DNA of 22,298 nt from contig CALDSM010000765.1 of the NCBI GenBank assembly GCA_937923585.1, positions 1-22,298 on the forward strand, written 5' to 3'. Origin of the DNA: an uncultured bacterium. GTDB taxonomy: Bacteria; Hydrogenedentota; Hydrogenedentia; Hydrogenedentales; CAITNO01. A program made the translations under genes and the position numbers. The number at the start of each line of letters is the position of its first letter. Positions within the stretch are counted from its first letter, which is position 1. The notes beneath the pieces were generated by a model that was given only the letters and a program-made list of their open reading frames with translations, made no database searches and was not told the DNA's origin. Shown here piece after piece: positions 14,223 to 21,830 of the stretch.

Positions 14223-16208
14223 CTATTGCTTCCAGGGCGCCAGACAGCCTTCCCGTATGCTCCGTTCCTCATATTTGTCGGAAAGACTCTTCACGACCGC
14301 GTCCAGGCAGGCATCCACCCCCGGTTGACCGCCGAGGCCGGCACGCAGTCTTTCGGCAACGGCGGAAAACCTTGGGCCGGCGGGCGGCCACTTGTCCCAG
14401 CCCCACAGCGCGTGCCAGCCATGCGCGGTGTCCCATGCAAGATAGGCGTCGAAGTGGCCGCGCAGCAGTGCTTCACACTCTGCTTTTGGCGTGGCGGCCG
14501 TAACGCCCTGCACCAACGCCTCCTGCGCCGCCCGGAGCCTCAGTTGCAGGACCAGGGTTCTGGCCACAATGCCCGGATCGGGAAACAGTTTGCGGCCAAA
14601 GAGACCGGAGCGCCCGAGCCGATCTTCCCTGACGGCAAGGTCAAGTTGATTGGCCAGCGTTTCCACCCTTGCTGCGTCAGGCTCCTTCATTGCCAGGTAA
14701 CAGTCGGCAAGAAGCTGTTTCTGTTCAGGGTAAATGTGGCGCGCCAAGTCCCGCATCACGTCCTGTTCAGATTGCTTTCGGCAGTCTCTGTCGAACATGG
14801 CCGACGTGAAGAAATACACATTGGGGAGCTGGAGCAACGGTGTCTGCACATTGCCCATGGCGCCCGCGAGTTCAGGAAACGGGTCAACCTGATGCCTGAA
14901 CGTTTCCCGGATGCCGTCAATCTCCAGGTTGGTTTTCGGGTAGGAGGGCTCGAACTCAATAATGCCGTAGGGCAGGAATACGGTCTTTCCGAGCACGCCT
15001 TCCTCGCGGCAGACCGGCAGGAACTGGTGCTGGTCCGGCAGCAGAAATCCAAACTGGGAGCAGATCAATTCCCACGGTTCCGGCAAGCCCTTCTTGATGC
15101 CCTGCAGCGTGAGCCGCTGATGTTCAGGAAGGCCTTCGACAGCCATGGCCCGGCGTCCCCAGCCCCACAGCATCCAGTTGATGAGTTTCGCCTGTTTTCC
15201 GTGGATGTTGTGGCGGTCGAGGAGGGTCCGGCAACCCTGCAAGACCTTAATGTAGTCGTCCAGGGGGCTGCCCGGACAGAAGCCGGGGTCGGAGTCTATG
15301 TTGCACACCCCGTCCGCGTTGTTGACGATGCGGTACATGGCTTCGCGCGACGCCAGGATGGATTGCAGGTGCTCGGGGTTTCCGGGATTCAAGTCCTCCT
15401 GCGAGGGCCGCCAGTAGGGGCGCAGCCGCGGGTCCGCCACACCGCAGCGGTCCTTTGCGACCCGGTTGGTGCACTGCATGATCCACACTTCCATGCCATG
15501 CTTCCGCTGCGCATAGTCCACCACGCGGCGGCATTCCTCCAGATAGGCCCCGTCTTCGGGAGAAAGCGGGACCGGCATGATCTCAATGAACGGCCAGAGG
15601 TAAAACAGGTTGACGCCCTGGCAGGCGAGAACGTCCAAGAAGCGCTGCCAGTCCGCTTCGCGCCAACTGCGGAACGAATAGGGATGGTTGAACGCCCAGC
15701 CGTTGAAGTGAAGACCCCGCCTGGCCAGCGCGGGCTTGCCGGTCAGGCTCAAAGAGGACGGCACAGACGCCGACCCGCCTTCCACCCGGATCACCTTCAT
15801 CAGGAGCCCCAGGGCCGCTTTTGTTCCGTGCGGTGTGGTGCCGGTGGCGACCAGGCACATTGAACGGCCCTTTGGCGCGACCTTCACGAGATACCCCTCC
15901 CCGCCGAGTTTCTCGTCAGGAAGGCATTCGGGCAGAATCTCCCGTACCGTCTTCGTTCCGACGAGAATCTGCACCGGGTTTGTGCAATCCGGCGCGGTGA
16001 CGACGGGCATCCTGTTTCCGGCGGCCTCCTCCAGATATCCAGCCAGTTCCTCGACCCCGTACTGCACATAAGACGGCTGATCGGAATCGGTCACAATCGT
16101 TGCGCGGTCGAGCACGGTCGTTTCCGCGGCCCCGCCGCCGGGCGAGACCAAGAATGAGGCCGTGAGCAGGAATCCCCACGCAAAGGATTGCCCGAAATTC
16201 AGAACCAT
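14223..16208 (-). CDS. Exported protein with GH67N/GH20b-type domain and TIM-barrel-like core, function unknown
   Basis: A 661-residue protein. The ATG at 16208 follows a purine-rich GAAGGAAAGGGAAG and opens a signal peptide (VLNFGQSFAWGFLLTASFLV). The N-terminal about 130 residues of the mature protein (IVTDSDQPSYVQYGVEELAGY, then VQILVGTKTVREILPE, GEGYLVKV, GTTPHGTKAALGLLMK) match the small alpha/beta domain placed before the barrel in GH67 alpha-glucuronidases, GH20, GH84 and GH115. The middle (RRGLHFNGW, FLDVLACQGVNLFYLWPF, WIMQCTNR, NIDSDPGFCPG, WMLWGWGRR) reads as a (beta/alpha)8 barrel. The C-terminal about 170 residues are helical. No known catalytic pair could be assigned, so an unassigned or uronate-active glycosidase is only a suggestion. 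It is the first gene of the minus-strand series and lies 112 bases upstream of the large GH2. Confidence 0.7.
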   Translation of the reverse strand: MVLNFGQSFAWGFLLTASFLVSPGGGAAETTVLDRATIVTDSDQPSYVQYGVEELAGYLEEAAGNRMPVVTAPDCTNPVQILVGTKTVREILPECLPDEKLGGEGYLVKVAPKGRSMCLVATGTTPHGTKAALGLLMKVIRVEGGSASVPSSLSLTGKPALARRGLHFNGWAFNHPYSFRSWREADWQRFLDVLACQGVNLFYLWPFIEIMPVPLSPEDGAYLEECRRVVDYAQRKHGMEVWIMQCTNRVAKDRCGVADPRLRPYWRPSQEDLNPGNPEHLQSILASREAMYRIVNNADGVCNIDSDPGFCPGSPLDDYIKVLQGCRTLLDRHNIHGKQAKLINWMLWGWGRRAMAVEGLPEHQRLTLQGIKKGLPEPWELICSQFGFLLPDQHQFLPVCREEGVLGKTVFLPYGIIEFEPSYPKTNLEIDGIRETFRHQVDPFPELAGAMGNVQTPLLQLPNVYFFTSAMFDRDCRKQSEQDVMRDLARHIYPEQKQLLADCYLAMKEPDAARVETLANQLDLAVREDRLGRSGLFGRKLFPDPGIVARTLVLQLRLRAAQEALVQGVTAATPKAECEALLRGHFDAYLAWDTAHGWHALWGWDKWPPAGPRFSAVAERLRAGLGGQPGVDACLDAVVKSLSDKYEERSIREGCLAPWKQ

Positions 16209-16870
16209 GACTTCCCTTTCCTTCGCCCTTGGGCAAAGCGTGTGCCACGCCACAGGGTCCCAACAGCCGGCAACCGTCCTGCCCCGCAGTTCCTGCCTTG
16301 TGCCGCAGCGCCACATTCGGACTGCGAATCTCTCCGCAACGCGACGAACGTTACCAAACTGCAAGAAAGCGGGGCCACGCCTCCCGCAGGCCACGCCTTT
16401 CCCGGGGCTAATGGGTTGCCACGGTCAGGAACCGTTGCTGTCCGCGGAATCTGCATCCTTGGTTCGTCCGCATCCCGGTCACGAACCCGGCTGTTCCCGG
16501 TTGAATTGGACCACATCGCGCAATCAGGGATTCAGTGTAGCACAGGTTTGGCCGCCTGCCCGGCACTGCAGCGTTGGCGGCACAAACGGGCGGCGGAATG
16601 CGAACGGTTGCTTTGGAGAGGAAACAGGCGACACAATAGTGGAAGGTAGACATTCTGCACTTCGCCGCACGGAAGAGACGTGCGAGAAGCCCGGTCGGGC
16701 CACGAGACGCAACGGCAACAGAAGGAACCGCGTGAAGGGACAAGACGCAGGCATCGCGCCTGCGGATACTGCCCAAGAACACCCCGGTCCTTCCTTGAAG
16801 CCGGGCACGACAGAGCCGCAGCGGACCATCGGAAACGAGTGCGACTGACAGCAGAGGTGGACAGCGCGAC
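16209..16870. other. 662-base divergent intergenic region
   Basis: This spacer separates two divergently read gene groups. Translations across it on either strand look random (Arg/Pro/Ser-rich, no signal, no motif), so it is judged non-coding. It must hold the promoters of both groups, but no convincing -35/-10 pair was found. The half nearest the epimerase contains several GC-rich hairpin candidates, including a tight stem at 16690-16701 and the one at 16746-16764. It could be a structured 5' leader. Confidence 0.55.
16746..16764 (+). repeat. Hairpin (7-bp perfect stem, 5-base loop)
   Basis: CGCAGGC and GCCTGCG pair perfectly around ATCGC, about 105 bases upstream of the epimerase start. 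No T-run follows, so it is not a standard terminator. It may be a leader structure or a dispersed palindrome. Confidence 0.4.
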
Positions 16871-18577
16871 ATGAAATTCCGCAGGTTGGAGATGGACCCG
16901 GTCAGGAATCCGGGGGTTCTCGATACGGCCACCTGGGATTGCGCCGCGGCGTGGCGCGCTGTTGAACGCGTTGCGGACCAGTGGCTCGAAGTTCAGGCGG
17001 CCGGGAATGCACTGCCAGATGTGGATGGCGCAAGGCCTTTCGCGGGATCATGCACGCGCCGTGGCGCGGCGGTGTTCCTGCTGGCCGAACTCCCCGACGG
17101 CCAGCAGGTGTTTGTCGAAATCGGCAACGGCGGCGGCACTGAGGCGCTGGGTCCGCCGCTGGGGAGCCAGTCGCTTTCGACCGGCGTCCGCGTGAACGCC
17201 TATCCCACGGATGCCTCGATCGTGCATCGCTACGTGACCGCCGTCAAGCCCGAATCGGGTCCGCAGCCCTGGGGGGCCACGCCGAGGCTTGGGATCGGGG
17301 TCAGGATGACCACGTCGGTCTGGCCCGGCATATTCGACGCAATGAGCCGATGCGGGTTTGCCGCCAATTCGATCCAGAATTCCGTGCGTGAACTCAATCT
17401 GCTCGACGACCTTCTTGAGTGCCGCCCCGCCCCGAAGAACTATGCGTGCGGCTTTGGCACGATTGAGACCGGCTACACGGGAAGCACCTGGGAGGGACTG
17501 TGGCTGTCCGGGGTGCTCGCCGCGCTTCAGCACGGAACGCCGTTGCGGTACGGCGCCGACGCGGACCACATACAGATAAAGCGGGGCGAAGACGGCCTTG
17601 CACGCGCGAAAGCGGTCATTGACGCGGCCGGATACTACACCTTCTACACGCTGGACATGGCCGACATACTGGACTACGCAGCACTCTCGGGTGCGTCCAC
17701 GGGATATCTCCGCAGCAAGATTCCGAACGACCGCGAGCGGCGGATGATCCTCGCGTATCATGCGGCGCCCAGGCACATCGGCGGCAGAACGTACAGGCTG
17801 GACGAAGCCCGGGTGGACGGGTTTGTCGGCAAGTACTGGGATGCGCTCCGGACACTGGAGACGCTCGGTGAACACATCAGCAGGCTCAAGGACGGAAGAC
17901 CCTATGACCTTGAGTTCACCATAGACGAGCACCCGCCGGAGATTGCCGCCTTTGACTGCCTGACGACCGATGAGGAACTGCTGTTCGTCCTGGGAGAGAT
18001 ACAAAGGCGGGGTCTTCCCGTGACGCACGTGGCGCCCAATTTCGGGCAGGAGAAGAGCTACGACTACCGCTGTCCCGACGGCCTCGAAGGTCTGGAGAAG
18101 CGTGTGCGCGGACAGTTTGCGATTGCCGAGGAGTTCGGTGTCCTGCTCGATTTTCACTCGGCAGACGACCTGACCGCCGGGCCCCGCCGCGTGATCCAGC
18201 GCGCCACCGGCGGACGGCACCACTACAAAATATCGCCCATGCTGCAACTGATCTTCGCGGAGGTTTTGCAGGAATGCCATCCCGACGTTTTCCGCCGGTG
18301 GTGGGACGACGCGGTGGCGTATGCGCGCACCGAGGCCGAAGCGGGCTCCGCGTTTGCCGCGCAATGCCTCAATGCTTTCGAGACGGCCGCTGATCAGACC
18401 ATTTCGCGGCATCATATGGTGTTTCATCATTACAGTTTCCGCTTCGTGGGGCGGCGCGATGAGAATGGACGGTTCCTTTGCCGGGACGAGTTCTACAGCC
18501 TGTCGCCGGAGTTTTACCGTGCCTATAGCGAACGGATAGCCGGTTATCTGGCGGACCTCGCCGGCGAGTTGTTCTAG
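16871..18577 (+). CDS. uxaE: Tagaturonate/fructuronate epimerase (UxaE family)
   Basis: A 568-residue cytoplasmic protein without a signal. The family C3/C5 epimerase interconverts D-tagaturonate and D-fructuronate, replacing part of the UxaB/UxuB route of galacturonate catabolism, first recognised in Thermotoga maritima. Segments that match the family as recalled: TPRLGIGVRMTTSVW...GFAANSIQNSVREL (about 136-175), RYGADADHIQIK (about 227-238), LEFTIDEHPPE (about 345-355), the RRGLPVTHVAPNFG strand (about 379-392), LLDFHSADD (about 425-433) and the ATGGRHHYKIS turn (about 444-454). The conserved Asp, Glu and His in these motifs are probable metal or catalytic residues. It is about 80 residues longer than the Thermotoga enzyme, mainly at the N-terminus, so the substrate could be a related keto-sugar acid. 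A GAGGTGG lies 12 bases before the ATG; the start is moderately certain. It heads the catabolic module. Confidence 0.75.
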   Translation: MKFRRLEMDPVRNPGVLDTATWDCAAAWRAVERVADQWLEVQAAGNALPDVDGARPFAGSCTRRGAAVFLLAELPDGQQVFVEIGNGGGTEALGPPLGSQSLSTGVRVNAYPTDASIVHRYVTAVKPESGPQPWGATPRLGIGVRMTTSVWPGIFDAMSRCGFAANSIQNSVRELNLLDDLLECRPAPKNYACGFGTIETGYTGSTWEGLWLSGVLAALQHGTPLRYGADADHIQIKRGEDGLARAKAVIDAAGYYTFYTLDMADILDYAALSGASTGYLRSKIPNDRERRMILAYHAAPRHIGGRTYRLDEARVDGFVGKYWDALRTLETLGEHISRLKDGRPYDLEFTIDEHPPEIAAFDCLTTDEELLFVLGEIQRRGLPVTHVAPNFGQEKSYDYRCPDGLEGLEKRVRGQFAIAEEFGVLLDFHSADDLTAGPRRVIQRATGGRHHYKISPMLQLIFAEVLQECHPDVFRRWWDDAVAYARTEAEAGSAFAAQCLNAFETAADQTISRHHMVFHHYSFRFVGRRDENGRFLCRDEFYSLSPEFYRAYSERIAGYLADLAGELF

Positions 18578-18636
18578 CATTTCGGCGAAGAAACACGAAG
18601 ACGTGGCAGTGTAGAGCGTCTGAAGAAGCGGCCTTT

Positions 18637-18731
18637 TTTTGACTGCGGTGGCCATGCCGCCGCTTTCTCTGCCGCCCGTCGCGTCACTGGTACGGCAAGC
18701 AAAAGCGGCGGCATGGCCACCGCAGTCAAAA
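18637..18731. repeat. 30-bp perfect inverted repeat, BIME/REP-like palindromic element
   Basis: Two arms, 18637-18666 and 18702-18731, are perfect reverse complements separated by 35 bases. Each arm is itself a near-perfect palindrome: 18645-18652 pairs with 18656-18663 around CAT, and 18705-18712 pairs with 18716-18723 around ATG, each with one mismatch (a G-U wobble in one orientation). Two imperfect palindromes in opposite orientation are the layout of a BIME built from REP-type units. It lies in the 192-base gap between the epimerase and transaldolase-like genes. The T-run is on the 5' side (18634-18640) and an A-run on the 3' side, so it does not read as an intrinsic terminator. Confidence 0.85.
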
Positions 18732-18753
18732 GGGCGCGTGTATTAGACTTTAT

Positions 18754-18758
18754 GGAGG
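18754..18758 (+). promoter_or_regulatory. Ribosome binding site for the transaldolase-like gene
   Basis: GGAGG, 11 bases before the ATG at 18770. The spacing is long, but it is the only good site, and the protein start matches the family N-terminus. Confidence 0.55.
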
Positions 18759-18769
18759 TTTAGGCGATC

Positions 18770-19471
18770 ATGCAATTGTTCCTGGACAGTTCCGACCCGA
18801 AAGAGATCCTGCAGGCCCGCGAATGGGGCATCATAGACGGCGTCACAACCAACCCGAGCCTCATCCCCAAAGGCGGGCCGGACATGGAGGCCACCCTGTC
18901 GCGCGTGGTCGAGGCGTCGCCCGGCCCGGTCTTCTGCCAGGTGCTGGGCTGGAAGGAACTCAATCCCCTTCTTGAGCAGGCCCGCTGGCTTCACAAGTTC
19001 TCGGACAAGATCATTGTCAAGCTTCCCATCAGCATCGCCGGCATCCAGGCGCTCATTCAGCTCAAGCGCGAGAAGCCGGACATGAAGATCGCGGTCACCA
19101 CCGTGTGCTCCATTGCCCAGGCGTACCTCGTCGGCAAGCACGGCGCCGATGTGGCGGCGCTGTTCAACGGCCCCCTGGATCAGGTCATAGACCAAAACGT
19201 GGAAATGGTGGCGCCGGTCAGGAAGATGTATGACAATTACGGTTTCAAGACAAAGACTCTCTCCTGCGGCAGACTGCCCAGGTCCTTTGGGGAGTTTGCC
19301 GTCGCCGGCACCGACATCTGCACAATGCGGATGGAATTCCTTTCGCTGCTCTACGAGCACCCGTTTACCGACAAACGGATGACGGGCTTCATGCAGGATT
19401 GGCAGGGTGTGTTCGGCGACCGCGTTTGGCCCGGACTTGCGCCAAAGAAGACCGGCGGCAAGAGGAAGTGA
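18770..19471 (+). CDS. Transaldolase / fructose-6-phosphate aldolase (TalC/FSA) family protein with altered active site
   Basis: A 233-residue class I aldolase of the small transaldolase/FSA type. It is cytoplasmic and aligns over its full length with E. coli FsaA. Conserved: MQLFLDSSD (Asp6), GVTTNPS (24-30, Asn28), the Schiff-base lysine Lys84 in IIVKLP, the AVTTV strand, and the C-terminal QDWQGVFG. Not conserved: the FsaA segment around Tyr131/Arg134 (APYVNR) is AALFNGP here, and the Ser of the ASFK phosphate-binding turn is changed in LSCGRLPRS. Aldol chemistry through Lys84 is therefore expected, but phosphate recognition is probably different, which would fit an unphosphorylated sugar-acid substrate. 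The E. coli comparison is from memory. It is one base from the next gene and surely co-transcribed with it. Confidence 0.82.
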   Translation: MQLFLDSSDPKEILQAREWGIIDGVTTNPSLIPKGGPDMEATLSRVVEASPGPVFCQVLGWKELNPLLEQARWLHKFSDKIIVKLPISIAGIQALIQLKREKPDMKIAVTTVCSIAQAYLVGKHGADVAALFNGPLDQVIDQNVEMVAPVRKMYDNYGFKTKTLSCGRLPRSFGEFAVAGTDICTMRMEFLSLLYEHPFTDKRMTGFMQDWQGVFGDRVWPGLAPKKTGGKRK

Positions 19472-19472
19472 C

Positions 19473-20273
19473 ATGAGCGATGAAGACCGCAGTGTGAGGG
19501 AGATGTTCGACCTTGCGGGAAGGGTTGCCGTGGTGACCGGAGGCGCACGCGGGCTTGGACGCCAGCACGCCATCGCCCTTGCCGAGGCGGGCGCCGATGT
19601 CGCCGTCTGTGACCTGCTGGAGGAGGCGGGCGCGCAGACGGCCGCCGAACTCGCCGCCCTGGGGCGCAGGTCCTTCTTTGGGACAGCCGACGTGTCGAAG
19701 CCCGAACAGATTGACCGTTTCATCCTGGACGTGGAAAACGCGCTCGGTCCCATTGACATCCTGGTCAACAACGCGGCAAGGCCTTCCGAGGGGGTCGCGC
19801 TGCATGAAGTGGACGACGAAGTCTGGCGCGAGATAATGGACATCAACCTTTCCGGAATGTTCTACTTTGGAAAGCGCGTCGCAAAGCGCATGATCGCGCG
19901 CGGGACGGGCGGCAGCATTGTCAACATCGCGTCCATCAACGCCTTCGTGATCAGCAACATCGCACCGCGGCACAACGTGGCGTACTGTGTGGCCAAGGCG
20001 GCCGTCGCGCAACTGACGAAGGGCATGGCCGCGGAGTGGGCGCCGTACAACATCCGGGTCAATGCCATCGCGCCGGGCTACATTCTCACGGAACAGACCG
20101 CGGCGACGGCTTCGATCAAGGAGGCCTATGAGCGCAATGTCAGCATGACGCCCATGAAACGCTATGGGCGGACGGATGAACTGAAGGGCGCCCTGGTGTA
20201 CCTGGCGTCCGACGCCTCGACCTACACCACGGGCAGCGTGATGCTGGTGGACGGCGGGTACACCGTCTGGTAA
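19473..20273 (+). CDS. SDR-family NAD-dependent dehydrogenase
   Basis: A 266-residue classical short-chain dehydrogenase/reductase. The start at 19473 comes one base after the transaldolase-like stop and follows AGAGGAAG. Rossmann motif TGGARGLG (22-29), with Asp47 at the end of beta-2 (AVCDLLEE) favouring NAD(H) over NADP(H). Then NNA (99-101), structural Asn125 (MDINLSG), and the catalytic Ser154, Tyr171 and Lys175 (YCVAK). The C-terminus is TGSVMLVDGGYTVW. It resembles gluconate / 2-deoxygluconate / KduD-type dehydrogenases that act on sugar acids. In this context the likely role is to reduce or oxidise a hexuronate, or a product of the neighbouring aldolase-like protein. The exact substrate cannot be read from the sequence. 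Confidence 0.88.
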   Translation: MSDEDRSVREMFDLAGRVAVVTGGARGLGRQHAIALAEAGADVAVCDLLEEAGAQTAAELAALGRRSFFGTADVSKPEQIDRFILDVENALGPIDILVNNAARPSEGVALHEVDDEVWREIMDINLSGMFYFGKRVAKRMIARGTGGSIVNIASINAFVISNIAPRHNVAYCVAKAAVAQLTKGMAAEWAPYNIRVNAIAPGYILTEQTAATASIKEAYERNVSMTPMKRYGRTDELKGALVYLASDASTYTTGSVMLVDGGYTVW

Positions 20274-20296
20274 TGTCCCGTCGGGACGCTTGAAAC

Positions 20297-20301
20297 GGAG
20301 G
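20297..20301 (+). promoter_or_regulatory. Ribosome binding site deciding the aldehyde dehydrogenase start
   Basis: GGAGG nine bases before the ATG at 20311. It rules out an earlier in-frame TTG at 20290, which would place the site inside the gene. Confidence 0.65.
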
Positions 20302-20310
20302 TTTGGTTCC

Positions 20311-21768
20311 ATGCAGGTTCCCCGGGCAAGAAACTTCATCGGCGGCGTGTGGCTGGATGCAGCCACGGGAGCGCTGCACGAACACCGAGACCCGGCCGAT
20401 CTGACGCGAACGACGTGTGAATTCCAGCGTTCCGGCCGGGAGGATGCGGTCCGCGCCATTGACGCCGCAGAAGCGGCGTTCGGAGTCTGGGCAAACACCC
20501 CCGCGCCCAAACGTGCGGAAATCCTGGGCCGGGCGCTGACCGCGATGGAGCGGCGCAGGGAAGCCATAGCCGAAATCATTACCACGGAGAACGGCAAAAC
20601 CCTGCGCGAATCCATGGGCGAGATTGCGTCTGCGATCAACGAAATGGGCTGGCAGATTGGCGAGGGCCGCCGCCTCTACGGGGACACGGTACCGTCCGAG
20701 CACGAGGGCGTGTTCGCGTACTGCATCCGGCAGCCGCTGGGCGTGGTGAGCATCATCAGCCCGTGGAACTTCCCGTTCAACGTGCCCTGCCGCAAGGCCG
20801 TCCCGGCGCTGATGGCGGGCAACACCGTGGTGTTCAAGCCGGCCAGCCTGACACCGCGCACCGGGGTGTGTTTTGTGGAGGCGTTCGAAGAGGCCGGACT
20901 TCCGCCGGGGGTGCTCAATCTGGTCACGGGCGACGGGTCGGTGGTGGGCGAGGAATTCGTTACCAACCCGGCTATCAAGGCAATCTCGTTCACCGGTTCG
21001 ACGCCCGTCGGCACGGGCATTCACAAGAAGGCTGCTGAGACGCTGGCGCGAACGCAGTTGGAGATGGGCGGCAAGAACCCCATCGTGGTGCTGGCGGACG
21101 CGGACCTTGACGCGGCCGCTGACGCCACCGTGCTGGCGGCCTACGCATGCGCCGGGCAGTGGTGTACCTCCACCAGCAGGGCCATCGTCGAGTCCGGTGT
21201 CTACGACCGGTTCCTGGAAATGGTCCGGGAACGGGTCGCGCAGATAAAGGTCGGCAACGGGCACGATCTCAACGCCACCATGGGCCCGGTATGCGGCGAA
21301 GCGCAGTGCAGGGACATACTCCGGTACATCGAGACAGGCCTCGAACAGGGCGCCGCACTGGTCGCGGGCGGAAAGCGGATCATCGGCAACGGCATGGACA
21401 AGGGCTGCTTCATCGAGCCCACCGTGTTTGCCGGCGTTACGCCCGGGATGACGATTGCCAAAGAGGAGATTTTTGGCCCCGTGCTGTCGCTGATGCGCGT
21501 TCGGGATTTTGACGAGGCCGTGCGCGTGGCCAACGACGTCGAATTCGGGCTGAGTTCCTCCGTGTTCACCGCGTCCCTGTCGCGCGCGCTGACCTTCGTG
21601 GAGAAGACCGAAGCGGGGCTGACGCACGTGAACATGCACTCCGCGCTCAAGGAGCCCCAGTTGTCCTTTGGCGGCATCAAGCACTCCGGCGCGGGGCTGC
21701 CCGAGGCGGGGAAAACCGGCATCGAGTTCTTCACGCGCCACAAGGTCGCGTACGTTAGGTATCGTTGA
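20311..21768 (+). CDS. NAD(P)-dependent aldehyde dehydrogenase (alpha-ketoglutaric-semialdehyde dehydrogenase-like)
   Basis: A 485-residue ALDH of full family length, cytoplasmic. Landmarks: NFIGGVWLDAATG at the start, PWNFP (Asn153), the cofactor-binding VVFKPAS (Lys176), ISFTGSTPVG (about 225-234), general base Glu251 in LEMGGKNP, catalytic Cys285 in GQWCTSTSR, EEIFGPVL, and FGGIKHSGAGLPEAGKTGIE near the end. The GQxCT(S/A)TSR and SGAG-x-EAG versions are those of YcbD/KGSADH-type enzymes that oxidise 2,5-dioxovalerate to 2-oxoglutarate in sugar-acid pathways; succinate-semialdehyde dehydrogenase is the main alternative. It follows the SDR gene by 37 bases on the same strand. If it is a KGSADH, it would be the exit step of the sugar-acid module. 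Confidence 0.88.
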   Translation: MQVPRARNFIGGVWLDAATGALHEHRDPADLTRTTCEFQRSGREDAVRAIDAAEAAFGVWANTPAPKRAEILGRALTAMERRREAIAEIITTENGKTLRESMGEIASAINEMGWQIGEGRRLYGDTVPSEHEGVFAYCIRQPLGVVSIISPWNFPFNVPCRKAVPALMAGNTVVFKPASLTPRTGVCFVEAFEEAGLPPGVLNLVTGDGSVVGEEFVTNPAIKAISFTGSTPVGTGIHKKAAETLARTQLEMGGKNPIVVLADADLDAAADATVLAAYACAGQWCTSTSRAIVESGVYDRFLEMVRERVAQIKVGNGHDLNATMGPVCGEAQCRDILRYIETGLEQGAALVAGGKRIIGNGMDKGCFIEPTVFAGVTPGMTIAKEEIFGPVLSLMRVRDFDEAVRVANDVEFGLSSSVFTASLSRALTFVEKTEAGLTHVNMHSALKEPQLSFGGIKHSGAGLPEAGKTGIEFFTRHKVAYVRYR

Positions 21769-21830
21769 CGCGGAGCGCACGGGTTCCCAACGGGTGGCAA
21801 TGGATGACTGCAATGCGAGGACCAAACGGC

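Noticed and set aside
16162..16848. Plus-strand open frame in the divergent spacer
   Set aside because: Its composition looks random, it has no ribosome site, and it overlaps the start of the minus-strand exported protein. Judged non-coding.
17048..18655. Long open frame on the minus strand opposite the epimerase
   Set aside because: It is rich in Arg, Val, His and Gly with no signal or family motifs. It is an antisense shadow caused by high GC and the third-position bias of the plus-strand gene.
18637..18731. Inverted repeat as a Rho-independent terminator
   Set aside because: On either strand the stem is followed by A residues rather than T residues; the T-run precedes it.
20140..21825. 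Long open frame on the minus strand opposite the aldehyde dehydrogenase
   Set aside because: The plus-strand ALDH has all catalytic residues and full length; the opposite frame has no recognisable feature.
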